A stretch of DNA of 64,000 nucleotides from Mycobacterium deserti (GTDB lineage: Bacteria > Actinomycetota > Actinomycetes > Mycobacteriales > Mycobacteriaceae): NCBI RefSeq assembly GCF_025345615.1, contig NZ_JAODWD010000003.1, forward strand, positions 1 through 64,000. Reading direction: 5' to 3'. The notes under the pieces are model-generated. The model was given only the letters and a program-made list of their open reading frames with translations. It made no database searches and was not told the origin of the DNA. Positions 36,480-45,478 of this stretch are shown here, one piece after another. Positions within the stretch are counted from its first letter, which is position 1. Every line of letters starts with the position of its first letter. The translations under genes were made by a program, and so were the position numbers.

Positions 36480-37892
36480 GTGGACGGTCCCCTGGTTGAC
36501 CGAGTCGCGCAGGAGGATGGGCAAGCCCAGGGGAGCAGCCGGTCCCCGCGACGCGGATGGCAGCGGGCGGCATGGGTGGTCGGCTCACTCATCGGCGTCG
36601 CGATGTGCGCGCGCTACATGGTCCAGGCCGCGACCCACCACCTGCTCGACCTATCGGTTTTTCGCGACGCCGGCTACGCGATCGTGAACCACCTGCCGTT
36701 GTATTCCGAGCAGTTTCCCAGCGCGTCGGGCTTTCGGTTCATCTACCCGCCATTCGCGGCGATCCTGTTCGGCCCGATGGTCGCCGTGCCGCAGGCTGCG
36801 CTGCAGATCGGGTGGAGTGCACTCAACCTGTTCTTGTTGTGGTGGATTCTGCGCACCATCCTCGCCCGGCTGCAGGTCCGGTCGCCCAACTTGGTCGCCA
36901 TGGCCGCGCTCGGACCGGCGCTGGTGCTCGAGCCGGTCAGGTCGAACTTCGAGTTCGGTCAAGTCAACATAGTGCTGATGGCACTGGTCGTCGCCGACTG
37001 CTTGGGTGTGCTCCCGCGCAGGTTTCGGGGGATTGGCATCGGCATCGCGGCCGGCATCAAACTCACCCCGGCGGCATTCGGACTGGTGTTGCTGCTGCGG
37101 CGTGACGGCCCCGGTGTGGCACGAGCGATCGCCGCGTTCGCGACGACGGTCCTCATCGGATTCCTGGTCCGACCCCAAGCGTCGATCTACTTCTGGGCGA
37201 CGGAGTTTTTCCGTACCGATCGCGCCGGCGGTCACGACTTCAGCCGCAACCAGGCACTGACCGGTCTGATCACCCGACTGGGCGCCAACGGCCGTGCCAA
37301 GGACGCGCTGTGGGTGCTCGGTGTCGCCGCGGTAATCGCGGCTGCTGTGTTCGCGGGCCGGCGATTCACGCGGTCCGGAATGCATGTCGCCGCGTTCGCC
37401 GTCGTCGCCCTGGCTGCCCTGCTCGCAGCGCCGCTGGCGGTCACGCACCACTGGACGTACGTCGTTTTCTTGATACCGCTGTTGATCGCCCGGCAGTACC
37501 GGCGCTGGAGACCGCTGCTATTGGCGGCGGCGGTTGTCTTCGTGGCCGGCCCGCATTTCGTACTCCCCAGCGGCGACATCGCAGGGGCCGAGGCGGTCGT
37601 TCGCCAGATCGTCGGTAACGCGCAAGCGCTCACCGCTATCGCGCTGTTGATCGGCGCCGTCGTGGCCGCGCGCCGCGCCACCCCTAGCGCGAGACAGCCC
37701 CCGTCAGCGCGCACGCTCGACGGGGGGCTTCGGCGGCTCGAAACGGCCGGTGACCCAGGCGACGGGCACGGCGACGGTGGCGATGACGAGACCGGTGAGG
37801 ACCGCGGCGGTGGTGGTGAACGCCGAAAGCGCGATGCCACCGGCGAAGGAGCCGAACGCGATACCCAGGTTGATCGCCGAGGCGGGCAGTGA
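36480..37892 (+). CDS. GT87-type (DUF2029) polyprenyl-phosphate-mannose-dependent glycosyltransferase
   Basis: The product has about 10-12 transmembrane helices and the family segments DLSVFRDAGYAI near the N-terminus, FRFIYPPFAAILFGPM in the first loop, EFGQVNIVLMALVVAD and KLTPAAFGLVLLLRR. GT87 enzymes such as PimE-type mannosyltransferases use lipid-linked mannose on the outer face of the membrane. The GTG at 36480 is 7 bases after TACGGT (leaderless); an ATG at 36462 is the alternative. The last 63 codons (from 37704) lie antisense to the convergent MFS gene and encode a Gly/Asp/Arg-rich tail unlike the family, which suggests loss of the original stop. Confidence 0.8.
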   Translation: MDGPLVDRVAQEDGQAQGSSRSPRRGWQRAAWVVGSLIGVAMCARYMVQAATHHLLDLSVFRDAGYAIVNHLPLYSEQFPSASGFRFIYPPFAAILFGPMVAVPQAALQIGWSALNLFLLWWILRTILARLQVRSPNLVAMAALGPALVLEPVRSNFEFGQVNIVLMALVVADCLGVLPRRFRGIGIGIAAGIKLTPAAFGLVLLLRRDGPGVARAIAAFATTVLIGFLVRPQASIYFWATEFFRTDRAGGHDFSRNQALTGLITRLGANGRAKDALWVLGVAAVIAAAVFAGRRFTRSGMHVAAFAVVALAALLAAPLAVTHHWTYVVFLIPLLIARQYRRWRPLLLAAAVVFVAGPHFVLPSGDIAGAEAVVRQIVGNAQALTAIALLIGAVVAARRATPSARQPPSARTLDGGLRRLETAGDPGDGHGDGGDDETGEDRGGGGERRKRDATGEGAERDTQVDRRGGQ

Positions 37893-38900
37893 TTGCGCCA
37901 GTTGACCGCCGGGACCGGCCAGCGTGACGACGCGGTACTGCAACGACGGACCCATTCCCATGGCGCAGAGTCCCAGCGCCACAAGCAGTAACGACACGAG
38001 GAACGGGTTGCTGCCGAAGAGATGAAGCGCAGCCAATGAACCGGCGGTGGCGATGGACCCGGCCATCAGTGTGCGCCCGGCATTCCGGTCGGCGAACCAG
38101 CCCCCGCCGAACGAGCCGACCGCCGCGGCTATGCCGTATGCCAGCAGGAAGGCGCTGACAAGTCCGCCCGAGACGCCGGTGACGTCACGCAAGAACGGCA
38201 CGATGTAGGTCAGCGCCGCGAACGTCGACCCGAACACCAGCGCGCACAGGACCAGCACCGCGAGCACTCGTGGGGCGAAGGCGAACTTCGCCTGGTTGCC
38301 CACACCGCCGCCGGTGTTGGGCACGGACGGAACGAACGCCATCGTGGCGATGAGGGTGATCGCGATGAGCGCGACGATCGCGCAGTAGGAGCCGCGCCAG
38401 CCGAGCGACTGGCCGAGAAGGGTGCCCAGCGGCACGCCGACCGCAGCGGACACCGCCACGCCGGAGATGACGACTGCAAGGGCACGACCGGCCCGATCGG
38501 GCCGGACCACCGCGATGCCCAGCGCGAACGCTGCGGCGTCGAACAGTCCGGCGAACGCGCCTGTGAATGTCCGTGCCACCAGGGTGAGTTCGTAATTGGT
38601 GCTCAGTGCCACGACGCCGTTGCAGGCGATGGCCAACACGAGCGTGCCGCACAGCACCGTTCGCCGGTCCAACCTCATCGTCAGTGCGGTCAGGATCGGA
38701 CCGCCGATCGCCAGTCCCAACGCGTAGCAGGTCACCAATGTGCCCGCCGAGGAGACCGAGACGCGCAGGTCGTCGGCGACGAGGTCCAATAACCCGACGA
38801 TGAGCAGTTCGGAACTGCCCATGACGAAGGCACCGACAAAGAGCATTGCCAAGGCGCGCGTGGCGCTGCGAGGGCCGACGGCCGCTTGTTGAGTACTCAC
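37704..38900 (-). CDS. major facilitator superfamily transporter (arabinose-efflux/drug type)
   Basis: The 398-residue protein has 12 predicted helices, an A-motif region (TMRLDRRTVLCG after helix 2) and VAVSAAVGVPLGTLLGQSLGWR in helix 5, which matches motif C of 12-TMS drug exporters and AraJ-like permeases. The GTG at 38900 is chosen for AAGGGGA just upstream. It is the third gene after the DGPF and ECF42 sigma genes on the minus strand, with a 90-base gap, and may be one of their targets. Its 3' end overlaps the convergent GT87 frame by 189 bases; the overlap reads better on this strand. Confidence 0.85.
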   Translation of the reverse strand: MSTQQAAVGPRSATRALAMLFVGAFVMGSSELLIVGLLDLVADDLRVSVSSAGTLVTCYALGLAIGGPILTALTMRLDRRTVLCGTLVLAIACNGVVALSTNYELTLVARTFTGAFAGLFDAAAFALGIAVVRPDRAGRALAVVISGVAVSAAVGVPLGTLLGQSLGWRGSYCAIVALIAITLIATMAFVPSVPNTGGGVGNQAKFAFAPRVLAVLVLCALVFGSTFAALTYIVPFLRDVTGVSGGLVSAFLLAYGIAAAVGSFGGGWFADRNAGRTLMAGSIATAGSLAALHLFGSNPFLVSLLLVALGLCAMGMGPSLQYRVVTLAGPGGQLAQSLPASAINLGIAFGSFAGGIALSAFTTTAAVLTGLVIATVAVPVAWVTGRFEPPKPPVERAR

Positions 38901-38990
38901 GAGATTCCCCTTCTGTTCGGTGGACTTTCTCCACCGACGAAGGCGGCCGCCCGGGATGGACACCGCGGGCGAAAGAACTTCGAGGGGCTG

Positions 38991-40217
38991 TCAGAGGCTG
39001 CGCAGGCGGCCGGACAAGTAGCGGCGCTCGGCGTCGGTCGGCGCGAGTCTGCGGGCTTCCTCGTATGCCGCCTTGGCCTCGGCGGTGCGGCCCGCACGAC
39101 GAAGCAGATCAGCCCGGGTGGCGGGCAGCAGGTGGTACCCGTCGAGCCGGCCGGACGCCGCGATCTCGTCGACGTGGGCCAACCCGGCCGGGATCCCCTC
39201 GGCCATCGCGACCGCGACGGCGCGGTTGAGGTCCACCACCGGCGACGGCGCCAATCGGGCCAACTCGCGGTACAGGGCGGCGATCTGTGGCCAGTCGGTG
39301 CTCGCGACGTCGGGTGCGGTCGCGTGGCACGCGGCTATCGCCGCCTGCAGCTGGTACGGCCCGGCCCGGCTCACTGCCAGCGCCTGCTCGAGCGTCTGAA
39401 CCCCCTCGCGGATCAGCGACTGGTCCCACCGGGAGCGGTCCTGGTGCTCCAGAGTGACGAGCACCCCGTCGTGGGTCCGCGTGGCCCGCCGGGCCTCGTG
39501 CAGCAGCATCAGGGCCAGCAGGCCGCCCGGCTCCGGCTCCTGCGGCATCAGCCGAACCAGGACCCGAGTCAGCCGGATCGCCTCGGTCGTCAGCGCCCGC
39601 CGTACATCCTGCTCGTCCTGCTCGTCGTAGCCCTCGTTGAAGATCAGGTACAGCACCGCGAGCACGGCGGCGAGTCGCTCCGGCAGGAGTTCGGCGGGCG
39701 GGACCCGGTAGGGGATGCCCGCCTCCCGGATCTTGCGCTTGGCGCGCACCAGGCGTTTGGCCATCGCGGGTTCGGCGGTCAGGAACGCACGGGCGATCTC
39801 GGCGGTGCTCAGCCCGGCCAGCGTGCGCAGGGTGAGCGCGACCCGGGCCGGGAACGGCAGCGCCGGATGGCAGCAGGTGAAGATGAGCCGCAGGCGCTCG
39901 TCCGGGATCTCTTCCACCGGCGGCTCATCCGGGTCGGCGGTCAGCACGGCCAGTTGGCGGAGCTTGGCGGCACCGGCGGTGTCCCGGCGGAGGCGGTCGG
40001 TCGCGCGGTTGCGGGCCGTCGTCGTAAGCCAGGCGCCCGGGCGGTGGGGGACGCCGTCGCGCGGCCACGTCGCCAGCGCGGCGGCGAACGCATCCTGCGC
40101 GCATTCCTCGGCCAGGTCCCAATCGCCGGTCAACCCGATCAGGGTCGCGACCACCTGGCCCCACTCTTCGCGGTACGCAGCGTCTACGGCAGTGCGGATG
40201 TCGTCGGGTTCGGTCAC
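38991..40217 (-). CDS. ECF-type RNA polymerase sigma factor of the ECF42 group
   Basis: The 408-residue protein has sigma region 2 (about residues 12-75, [21 protein letters not shown]) and region 4 (about 120-180, [27 protein letters not shown]). A C-terminal extension of about 220 residues contains helical repeat-like segments ([33 protein letters not shown]), typical of ECF42, in which the extension is needed for activity and no anti-sigma factor is known. ECF42 genes pair with DGPF (YCII-related) genes, as here: the GTG start overlaps the DGPF stop as GTGA. The inducing signal is unknown. Confidence 0.88.
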   Translation of the reverse strand: MTEPDDIRTAVDAAYREEWGQVVATLIGLTGDWDLAEECAQDAFAAALATWPRDGVPHRPGAWLTTTARNRATDRLRRDTAGAAKLRQLAVLTADPDEPPVEEIPDERLRLIFTCCHPALPFPARVALTLRTLAGLSTAEIARAFLTAEPAMAKRLVRAKRKIREAGIPYRVPPAELLPERLAAVLAVLYLIFNEGYDEQDEQDVRRALTTEAIRLTRVLVRLMPQEPEPGGLLALMLLHEARRATRTHDGVLVTLEHQDRSRWDQSLIREGVQTLEQALAVSRAGPYQLQAAIAACHATAPDVASTDWPQIAALYRELARLAPSPVVDLNRAVAVAMAEGIPAGLAHVDEIAASGRLDGYHLLPATRADLLRRAGRTAEAKAAYEEARRLAPTDAERRYLSGRLRSL

Positions 40218-40555
40218 TCCCAGACCCAGACCGGGCGGATCTCGACGCTGCCCCTGCGGGCGTACGGATGGCCGGCGGCGATCTCGATCGCCTCGTCCAG
40301 ATTCGCGCACTCCACGATCGAGATGCCACCGACGAAGTCCTTGGTCTCGGCGAACGGCCCGTCCGATACCAGGGTTTCGCCGTCGCGGACCCGGACGGTG
40401 GTGGCGTCGATCGTCGGCCGCAACCGCTCACCGGCCAATTCGGCGCCGCGTTGTGCCAGATCCGCCTCCCACGCCTGATACACCGGGTCTGCGGCCAACT
40501 CCTCGTTGGTCGGCGAATCCGTCTCGTCGTCGCAGATCAGAAGGACGTACTTCAT
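40214..40555 (-). CDS. DGPF-motif (YCII-related) protein partnered with ECF42 sigma
   Basis: The 113-residue protein has the YCII-like ferredoxin fold and the exact signature [10 protein letters not shown] (about residues 64-73). It starts [11 protein letters not shown], as usual for this family, with its ATG at 40555. Its role is unproven in general; the steady pairing with ECF42 suggests a ligand-binding or enzymatic function in the signal pathway. It is the first gene of the DGPF-sigma-MFS set. The 76 bases upstream, before the GH6 gene end, hold the probable ECF42-type promoter, but I could not fix its -35 and -10 elements. Confidence 0.85.
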   Translation of the reverse strand: MKYVLLICDDETDSPTNEELAADPVYQAWEADLAQRGAELAGERLRPTIDATTVRVRDGETLVSDGPFAETKDFVGGISIVECANLDEAIEIAAGHPYARRGSVEIRPVWVWE

Positions 40556-40631
40556 GCGGCCGATTCTGCCTCGACGGGACGGACGGGAGGGGCTTACCGC
40601 CGGACGGGTGTCTCGGTGAACTTGACTCGAC

Positions 40632-41633
40632 TCAGCCGCGGTTGCGGGCCAGGTCGATGGCGTACTGATTCACGAAGGTGCCCGCAGGCGGATCACCGCG
40701 GTCGCATGATCCGTCGGATTCGCCGGGACGCTTGATCCACAGATAGGCGTCGGCATGCGCGCCTGCGGTGGCCGCGGTGGGCGCAGTGCCCAGTGCTCGC
40801 CCGCCGGGGTTGCACCAGTCCAGCGGCGAGTCGGGCGCTGGTCCGGCCCCATTGCGCGACGTGTCGATCACGTAGTGCGAACCGTTTGTCAGCCCCGAAA
40901 TCGCCTCGCCGTAACCGATTTCATCTTCGGTGGTGAAGAAGTTCGCGGTGTTGAGGCTGAAGCCTCTGGCGCGGTCCACACCGGCCTGGTTGAGTCTGGC
41001 AGCCATTTCCTCGGGGCTGTGCCAGCGCAAGTGACCGGCATCGATGTACACGGCCGTGCCCGGGTTTCGGGTCAGCGTGTCGACGGCGTAACGAATCAAG
41101 TCGAAACGTTCCTGCCGCTGCTCACCGGACAGGCAGTCGGCCATGGCAAGCGCATCGGGTTCGACGATGACCGCCGCCCGCCTGGGGCCAACGTCGGCGG
41201 CGATGCCGTCGATCCAGCTTCGATATTCCGTCGCCGTCGCGAATCCTCCCGCGGCGAAGCTGCCGCAGTCGCGGTGTGGAATTCCATACAGCGTCAGGAC
41301 TGGGATGGCGCCGGCAGCCTGTGCGTCACCGGTGTACTTCGCGACCGTGGCTGCCGAGGAACCCGGGACGATCCAGTACGCCTGAGGCGTGTTGGCGATG
41401 GCGGTCAACTCTGGGCTCGGAGGATCGGCGCTCTGCGCGGCGCGCATGGCGGCCGAAGTGGGGTTGACGTAGAAGGGCGCTCCGGCCAACGGGTTGACCT
41501 CGTCGGCCAGGCGCACTGCCGGAGGGGGACCGAGCTGGCCCGGGTCGCCGGCGAGACTCATGCCGGCGACGGCTGCAACCGCCAGGAAGGGGACAAACCA
41601 TCGAGCGATCGCATTGCCAGCTGAGGACATCAC
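40632..41633 (-). CDS. celA1: secreted glycoside hydrolase family 6 endoglucanase (CelA1-like)
   Basis: The protein of about 333 residues has a signal peptide (ARWFVPFLAVAAVAGMSLAG) and a GH6 catalytic domain. NPTSAAMRAAQ opens the domain, VIVEPDALAMADC holds an active-site Asp, YIDAGHLRWHSP follows, and DTSRNGAGP and DWCNPGGRALG with LWIKRPGESDG complete the cleft. The domain resembles M. tuberculosis CelA1 (Rv0062). It would cleave beta-1,4-glucan outside the cell. The GTG at 41633 lies 7 bases after TAGTTT (leaderless); the next codon is an ATG and is equally possible. Confidence 0.86.
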   Translation of the reverse strand: MMSSAGNAIARWFVPFLAVAAVAGMSLAGDPGQLGPPPAVRLADEVNPLAGAPFYVNPTSAAMRAAQSADPPSPELTAIANTPQAYWIVPGSSAATVAKYTGDAQAAGAIPVLTLYGIPHRDCGSFAAGGFATATEYRSWIDGIAADVGPRRAAVIVEPDALAMADCLSGEQRQERFDLIRYAVDTLTRNPGTAVYIDAGHLRWHSPEEMAARLNQAGVDRARGFSLNTANFFTTEDEIGYGEAISGLTNGSHYVIDTSRNGAGPAPDSPLDWCNPGGRALGTAPTAATAGAHADAYLWIKRPGESDGSCDRGDPPAGTFVNQYAIDLARNRG

Positions 41634-41666
41634 CCCGGAAAAACTAGTGTGACAACGTGGCAAGCG

Positions 41667-41691
41667 CCAATCACCGTCATCGGTGATGGCT
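41667..41691. terminator. hairpin downstream of the helix-hairpin-helix gene
   Basis: GCCA-ATCACCG (41667-41677) pairs with CGGTGATGGC (41682-41691), with one bulged base and the loop TCAT. It lies 23 bases past the stop of the 41715-41903 gene and just upstream of the celA1 promoter, so it may end the first transcript or act as an operator for celA1. Confidence 0.4.
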
Positions 41692-41714
41692 TCCCCGGCC
41701 GCTCGTCGATGAGC

Positions 41715-41903
41715 TCAGTGCGCCCGTGCTTGACGCAGCAGGTGCACGGCCTTCGGTCCGACGCCGTGCAAGGCGAGAAGTTCGTCAAGATCCGCCGGCA
41801 GGTCTGCGCTGGCGCGGTAACCGGCGTCGAGCAACGCGCCGGTCGCGGGACGACCGATCTGGACACCGTCGAAGACTGCGCCGCGATCCTCTGCCTCGGT
41901 CAT
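41715..41903 (-). CDS. small helix-hairpin-helix protein (putative DNA-binding)
   Basis: The 62-residue protein ends in a helix-hairpin-helix motif (LLALHGVGPKAVHLLRQARAH), the non-specific DNA-binding element found in DNA ligases, UvrC and RuvA. The first part (GRPATGALLDAGYRASADL) forms a similar helical unit, giving a compact two-motif domain. The ATG at 41903 begins MTEAED; upstream in-frame sequence is Arg-rich and unlikely to be coding. No partner is adjacent apart from celA1, 81 bases on. A role in DNA repair is possible but not shown. Confidence 0.65.
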   Translation of the reverse strand: MTEAEDRGAVFDGVQIGRPATGALLDAGYRASADLPADLDELLALHGVGPKAVHLLRQARAH

Positions 41904-42097
41904 GCGCCGAGGATAGGCACCTCGCCGGCGATTGACCACGCGATTGGCGATGCTGTGACATAAGACCAGAAAACAAGCGCTGGAACATATCTCGCGGGGA
42001 TCTGCGTCCTGACGTAGAGCTCGGCACTCGAACTATCAGTCATGCCTGCGAGCCGCAGAAATCGCTGCGTGTGGATTTCCCCGTAGCGGGGTACTGG

Positions 42098-42113
42098 GTG
42101 TACATGTGTACAC
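42098..42113. promoter_or_regulatory. perfect palindrome upstream of the desaturase operon (operator)
   Basis: The arms GTGTACA and TGTACAC are exact inverted copies with 2 bases between, 39 bases before the reductase start. A TACGGAT -10-like element follows at about 42118-42124, so a bound repressor would cover the promoter. A small CCCCG-TAG-CGGGG hairpin lies 6 bases before the palindrome (42079-42091). Confidence 0.6.
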
Positions 42114-42152
42114 TCAATACGGATCACGCACGACGGAGAGGTGGGACCACCT

Positions 42153-43283
42153 GTGGCTGCGACGCTGCGTGACTTGGTCCGGTGGAGCGTCAAGCCCGCC
42201 GAGAATGTCGACACCGCCAGAACCCCGAAGGTCAACGTGCTGCGAGGGTTGGCCGCGCGCGCTACCACGCCTCTGCTGCCCGACGACTACCTCAAACTGC
42301 TCAACCCGTTGTGGACCGCACGGGAACTGCGCGGAGAGATCGTCGACGTGCAGAACGAAACGGCGGACTCCGCCACGGTGACGATCAAGCCGGGCTGGGG
42401 ATTTTCGGCGGACTACAAACCCGGCCAGTACGTCGGTATTGGGTTGCGGGTCGACGGCCGTTGGCATTGGCGGTCGTACTCGCTGACCTCGGTGCCGGTG
42501 CGGGATAAGAAGCTCATCACGATCACCGTGAAGGCGACGCCCGAGGGATTTCTGTCCACCCACCTGGTCGACGGCGTCACGCCTGGGACGATCGTTCGAC
42601 TCGCGGCGCCCAAGGGCGATTTCGCACTGCCCGACCCGCCGCCGGAGAAGCTGTTGTTCGTCAGCGCGGGCAGCGGGATCACCCCGCTGATGGCGATGCT
42701 GCGCTCGCTGACCGCACGCGGGCAGAGCCCCGACATCATGCATCTGCACTCCGCGCCCTCAGCGGAAGAGGTCATCTTTCACGACGAGCTTCGCGCCCTG
42801 GAAGCCAGCCAGCCCGGCTACAAACTGCACCTGCAGCTCACCAAGGAGGACGGCAAGCTCGATTTCGAGCGCCTCGACGATCTGGTGCCGGACTGGCGGG
42901 AGCGGCCTACCTGGGCGTGTGGTCCGACACCCATGCTGGACGCGGTCGAGTCCGTCTGGGACGCCGAGGGATTATCCGATGACCTGCACATGGAGCGGTT
43001 CACGATCGCCCGCACGGACAAGGGCGGCGAGGGCGGCACGGTCACCTTCTCGATCTCTGACAAGACCATCGAGATCGATGGTGCGACTTCGCTTTTGGAG
43101 GCCGGCGAGAAGGTCGGAATTCAGATGCCGTTCGGCTGCCGAATGGGGATCTGTCAGACCTGCGTTCTGCCCTTGGAAGACGGTCACGTCAGGGACTTCC
43201 GGTCCGGCGACGAACACGGTGCGGGCGACCGCATCAACACCTGCGTGTCGACTGCCTCCGGCGACTGCACGCTCAAAATCTAG
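42153..43283 (+). CDS. ferredoxin reductase with C-terminal [2Fe-2S] domain (Rv3230c-like, desaturase electron donor)
   Basis: The 376-residue protein has an FAD domain (RSYSLTS at 107-113), an NAD domain ([13 protein letters not shown] at 171-183, CGPTPM at 256-261) and a C-terminal plant-type ferredoxin domain with C329, C334, C337 and C364. It feeds electrons from NADPH to the desaturase encoded next, as Rv3230c does for DesA3. The GTG at 42153 is chosen. AGGTGG-GA-CCACCT (42139-42152) lies directly before it and pairs with itself over the ribosome site, which could limit translation. An in-frame GTG at 42141 lies in that palindrome. Confidence 0.88.
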   Translation: MAATLRDLVRWSVKPAENVDTARTPKVNVLRGLAARATTPLLPDDYLKLLNPLWTARELRGEIVDVQNETADSATVTIKPGWGFSADYKPGQYVGIGLRVDGRWHWRSYSLTSVPVRDKKLITITVKATPEGFLSTHLVDGVTPGTIVRLAAPKGDFALPDPPPEKLLFVSAGSGITPLMAMLRSLTARGQSPDIMHLHSAPSAEEVIFHDELRALEASQPGYKLHLQLTKEDGKLDFERLDDLVPDWRERPTWACGPTPMLDAVESVWDAEGLSDDLHMERFTIARTDKGGEGGTVTFSISDKTIEIDGATSLLEAGEKVGIQMPFGCRMGICQTCVLPLEDGHVRDFRSGDEHGAGDRINTCVSTASGDCTLKI

Positions 43284-43291
43284 GGGGATCT

Positions 43292-44530
43292 GTGGCTATT
43301 ACCGACATCAAGCGCTACGCGCACCTGACCGCCGAGGACGTCGAGGCGCTGGCGCGGGAGCTGGACGCCATCCGCACAGACATCGAAGAGTCCCGCGGAG
43401 AGCAGGACGCCCGCTACATTCGCCGCGCGATCCAATTGCAGCGCGCGCTGGCTGCGGGCGGCAGAGCGGTGCTGTTCTTCAGCGGCAACAAGGTGGCCTG
43501 GACCGTGGGCACGGCGATGCTGGGCGTCGCCAAGATCATCGAGAACATGGAACTCGGGCACAACATCATTCACGGCCAATGGGATTGGATGAACGACCCG
43601 GAGATTCACTCCACCGAATGGGAGTGGGACACCACCGCTCCCGGCACCCATTGGAAGAAGTCGCACAACTTCATTCATCACAAGTACACCAACGTCGTCG
43701 GGCTGGACGACGACATCGGCTACGGCATCATGCGGCTCACCCGTGATCAGCGCTGGGAGCGGTGGATGATCGGCAACCCGATCTACAACCTGCTGCTGGG
43801 CACACTGTTCGAGTGGGGTGTCGCGGCCCACGGTCTCGAGACGACGAAGTACCGCAAGGGAGAGAAGTCGCTGGCCGAGGTGCGCAAGGACCTGCGGATC
43901 ATCGGCAAGAAGGTCGGCAAGCAGGTCGGCAAGGACTACATCGTGTTCCCGGCCTTGTCGGGGCGCAATTGGAAGCACACCCTGCGCGCCAACGCGGTCG
44001 CCAACCTGATTCGGAACTACTGGGCCTACATGGTGATCTTCTGCGGGCACTTTCCCGACGGGGCGGAGAAGTTCACGAAAGAGGAGTTCGACAACGAGAC
44101 GCAGGCCGAATGGTATTTGCGACAGATGCTGGGGTCAGCGAACTTTCATGCCGGCCCGGTGATGGCCTTCATGAGCGGCAACCTGTGCTACCAGATTGAG
44201 CACCATCTGTTCCCAGACCTGCCGAGCAACCGTTACGCCGAGATCAGCGAGCGGGTGCGCGCGCTGTGCGACAAGTACGACCTGCCCTACACGACCGGAT
44301 CGCTGGGCCGCCAGTACATGCAGTCGTTCTGGACGATCGCGAAGCTGGCGCTGCCCGACAAGCTGCTCAAAGCCACCTCCGACAATGCGCCGGAAACGAA
44401 CTCGGAGCTCAAGTTCCGGATTCGCGACGGCATGCGGGAGAGCTTCGGCATCGATCCCGCCACCGGCAAACGGCGCGGTCTGCGCACCGCGATGCGCGAA
44501 CTCGAGAACGGGGCTATCGCCACCGCGTGA
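43292..44530 (+). CDS. desA3: membrane acyl-CoA delta-9 desaturase (DesA3 type)
   Basis: The 412-residue protein carries three His boxes of membrane di-iron desaturases: HNIIH (90-94), HNFIHH (125-130) and QIEHH (301-305). Hydrophobic stretches near 60-85 and 238-255 fit a shallow membrane protein. It would introduce the 9,10 double bond into stearoyl-CoA to make oleate, with the preceding gene as reductase. The GTG at 43292 lies 8 bases after the reductase stop with GGGGGA upstream. An approximately 70-residue C-terminal tail after the last His box is rich in charged residues. Confidence 0.9.
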   Translation: MAITDIKRYAHLTAEDVEALARELDAIRTDIEESRGEQDARYIRRAIQLQRALAAGGRAVLFFSGNKVAWTVGTAMLGVAKIIENMELGHNIIHGQWDWMNDPEIHSTEWEWDTTAPGTHWKKSHNFIHHKYTNVVGLDDDIGYGIMRLTRDQRWERWMIGNPIYNLLLGTLFEWGVAAHGLETTKYRKGEKSLAEVRKDLRIIGKKVGKQVGKDYIVFPALSGRNWKHTLRANAVANLIRNYWAYMVIFCGHFPDGAEKFTKEEFDNETQAEWYLRQMLGSANFHAGPVMAFMSGNLCYQIEHHLFPDLPSNRYAEISERVRALCDKYDLPYTTGSLGRQYMQSFWTIAKLALPDKLLKATSDNAPETNSELKFRIRDGMRESFGIDPATGKRRGLRTAMRELENGAIATA

Positions 44531-44545
44531 GGCTGGCCCGCGATG

Positions 44546-45442
44546 TCATCGCGGCGCAACTGAGGTCGGCTCTGTCGCGACGTCGGTCTCGGGTTCCCTC
44601 CGGCGACGAGTCGCCAGCACGCAGCCGATCGAGATCAACACCAGCGCGCCGATATTCCACGCCGTCAGTGGTTCGTTGAGGACGATCACCCCGGCCGTCA
44701 GCGCCACTACCGGATTGAGATAGGTGAACACCAGCGCGCGGGCCGCGCCGACCTCGCGGATCAGCGCGAAGAACACGATGAACGCCAGTGCGGTGCAGAT
44801 GAGCGCCAAGCCGGCTAGCGCCACAAGCACACGGGTGGACGGCAACTCGTCCGGCCATGTCGCCGCGGCCGGCCCCGCATACACCAACGCGGCGAAGGTG
44901 AGGCAGACCGCGGTCATCGGCAGCGTCGGGACGTCGGCGAGGCGACGCGCGGCGATCAACGGGGCGATCGCGTAACACAGCGCGACGAGGAGCACCTCGA
45001 CTATCGGCCAGGTGCTGCCGCCGATATGGGGGCCGGCGAGTACCGCGACCCCTGCTATGCCGACGGCAAGTCCGAGCACCCTTCTCGGACCCAACGTTTC
45101 GCCGCCGGTGAGGCGGTCCAATACGGCCGCGAAGATCGGCGCCGCCGCGATGAGCAGTCCGGTCATCGAACTGGTGAGGTGGCGTTCGGCATCCGACAGC
45201 AGCCACCATGCCGCGATGATTTCGAAGAACGCGAACCCCAGCAGGGCTGGCCAATGGGTGCGCACGATCGCCCACGTTCGACGCGAGAGCGCCAGCGGAA
45301 GCAGGACCGCGGCACCGACGGCGACCCGCGCGAAGACCAGCACGGGCACCGACACACCTTCGACCGCGATCTTGATCAACAGATACGGGATGCCCCAGAT
45401 GATGCTCATCGCGACGAACAGGATCCATCCGCGCGAGCTCAC
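44546..45442 (-). CDS. EamA / drug-metabolite transporter family protein
   Basis: The 298-residue protein has ten transmembrane helices in two EamA repeats: FVAMSIIWGIPYLLIKIAVEG opens the first and VEVLLVALCYAIAPLIAARRL the second, with LVFTYLNPVVALTAGVIVLNEPL near the end, the typical EamA helix 9-loop. The direction and substrate of transport are unknown; relatives export amino acids or metabolites. The GTG at 45442 faces the YbaK gene, leaving a 36-base gap with the palindrome GACAATTGTC (45467-45476). The gene converges on desA3 with 15 bases between. Confidence 0.85.
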   Translation of the reverse strand: MSSRGWILFVAMSIIWGIPYLLIKIAVEGVSVPVLVFARVAVGAAVLLPLALSRRTWAIVRTHWPALLGFAFFEIIAAWWLLSDAERHLTSSMTGLLIAAAPIFAAVLDRLTGGETLGPRRVLGLAVGIAGVAVLAGPHIGGSTWPIVEVLLVALCYAIAPLIAARRLADVPTLPMTAVCLTFAALVYAGPAAATWPDELPSTRVLVALAGLALICTALAFIVFFALIREVGAARALVFTYLNPVVALTAGVIVLNEPLTAWNIGALVLISIGCVLATRRRREPETDVATEPTSVAPR

Positions 45443-45478
45443 GTGGTCACATTAGGAGTCGGCACCGACAATTGTCGT

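Noticed and set aside
44514..45428. Long minus-strand ORF overlapping the EamA gene
   Set aside because: It lies in another frame of the EamA gene, is Arg-rich, and has no recognisable fold, while the EamA frame has clear transmembrane helices.
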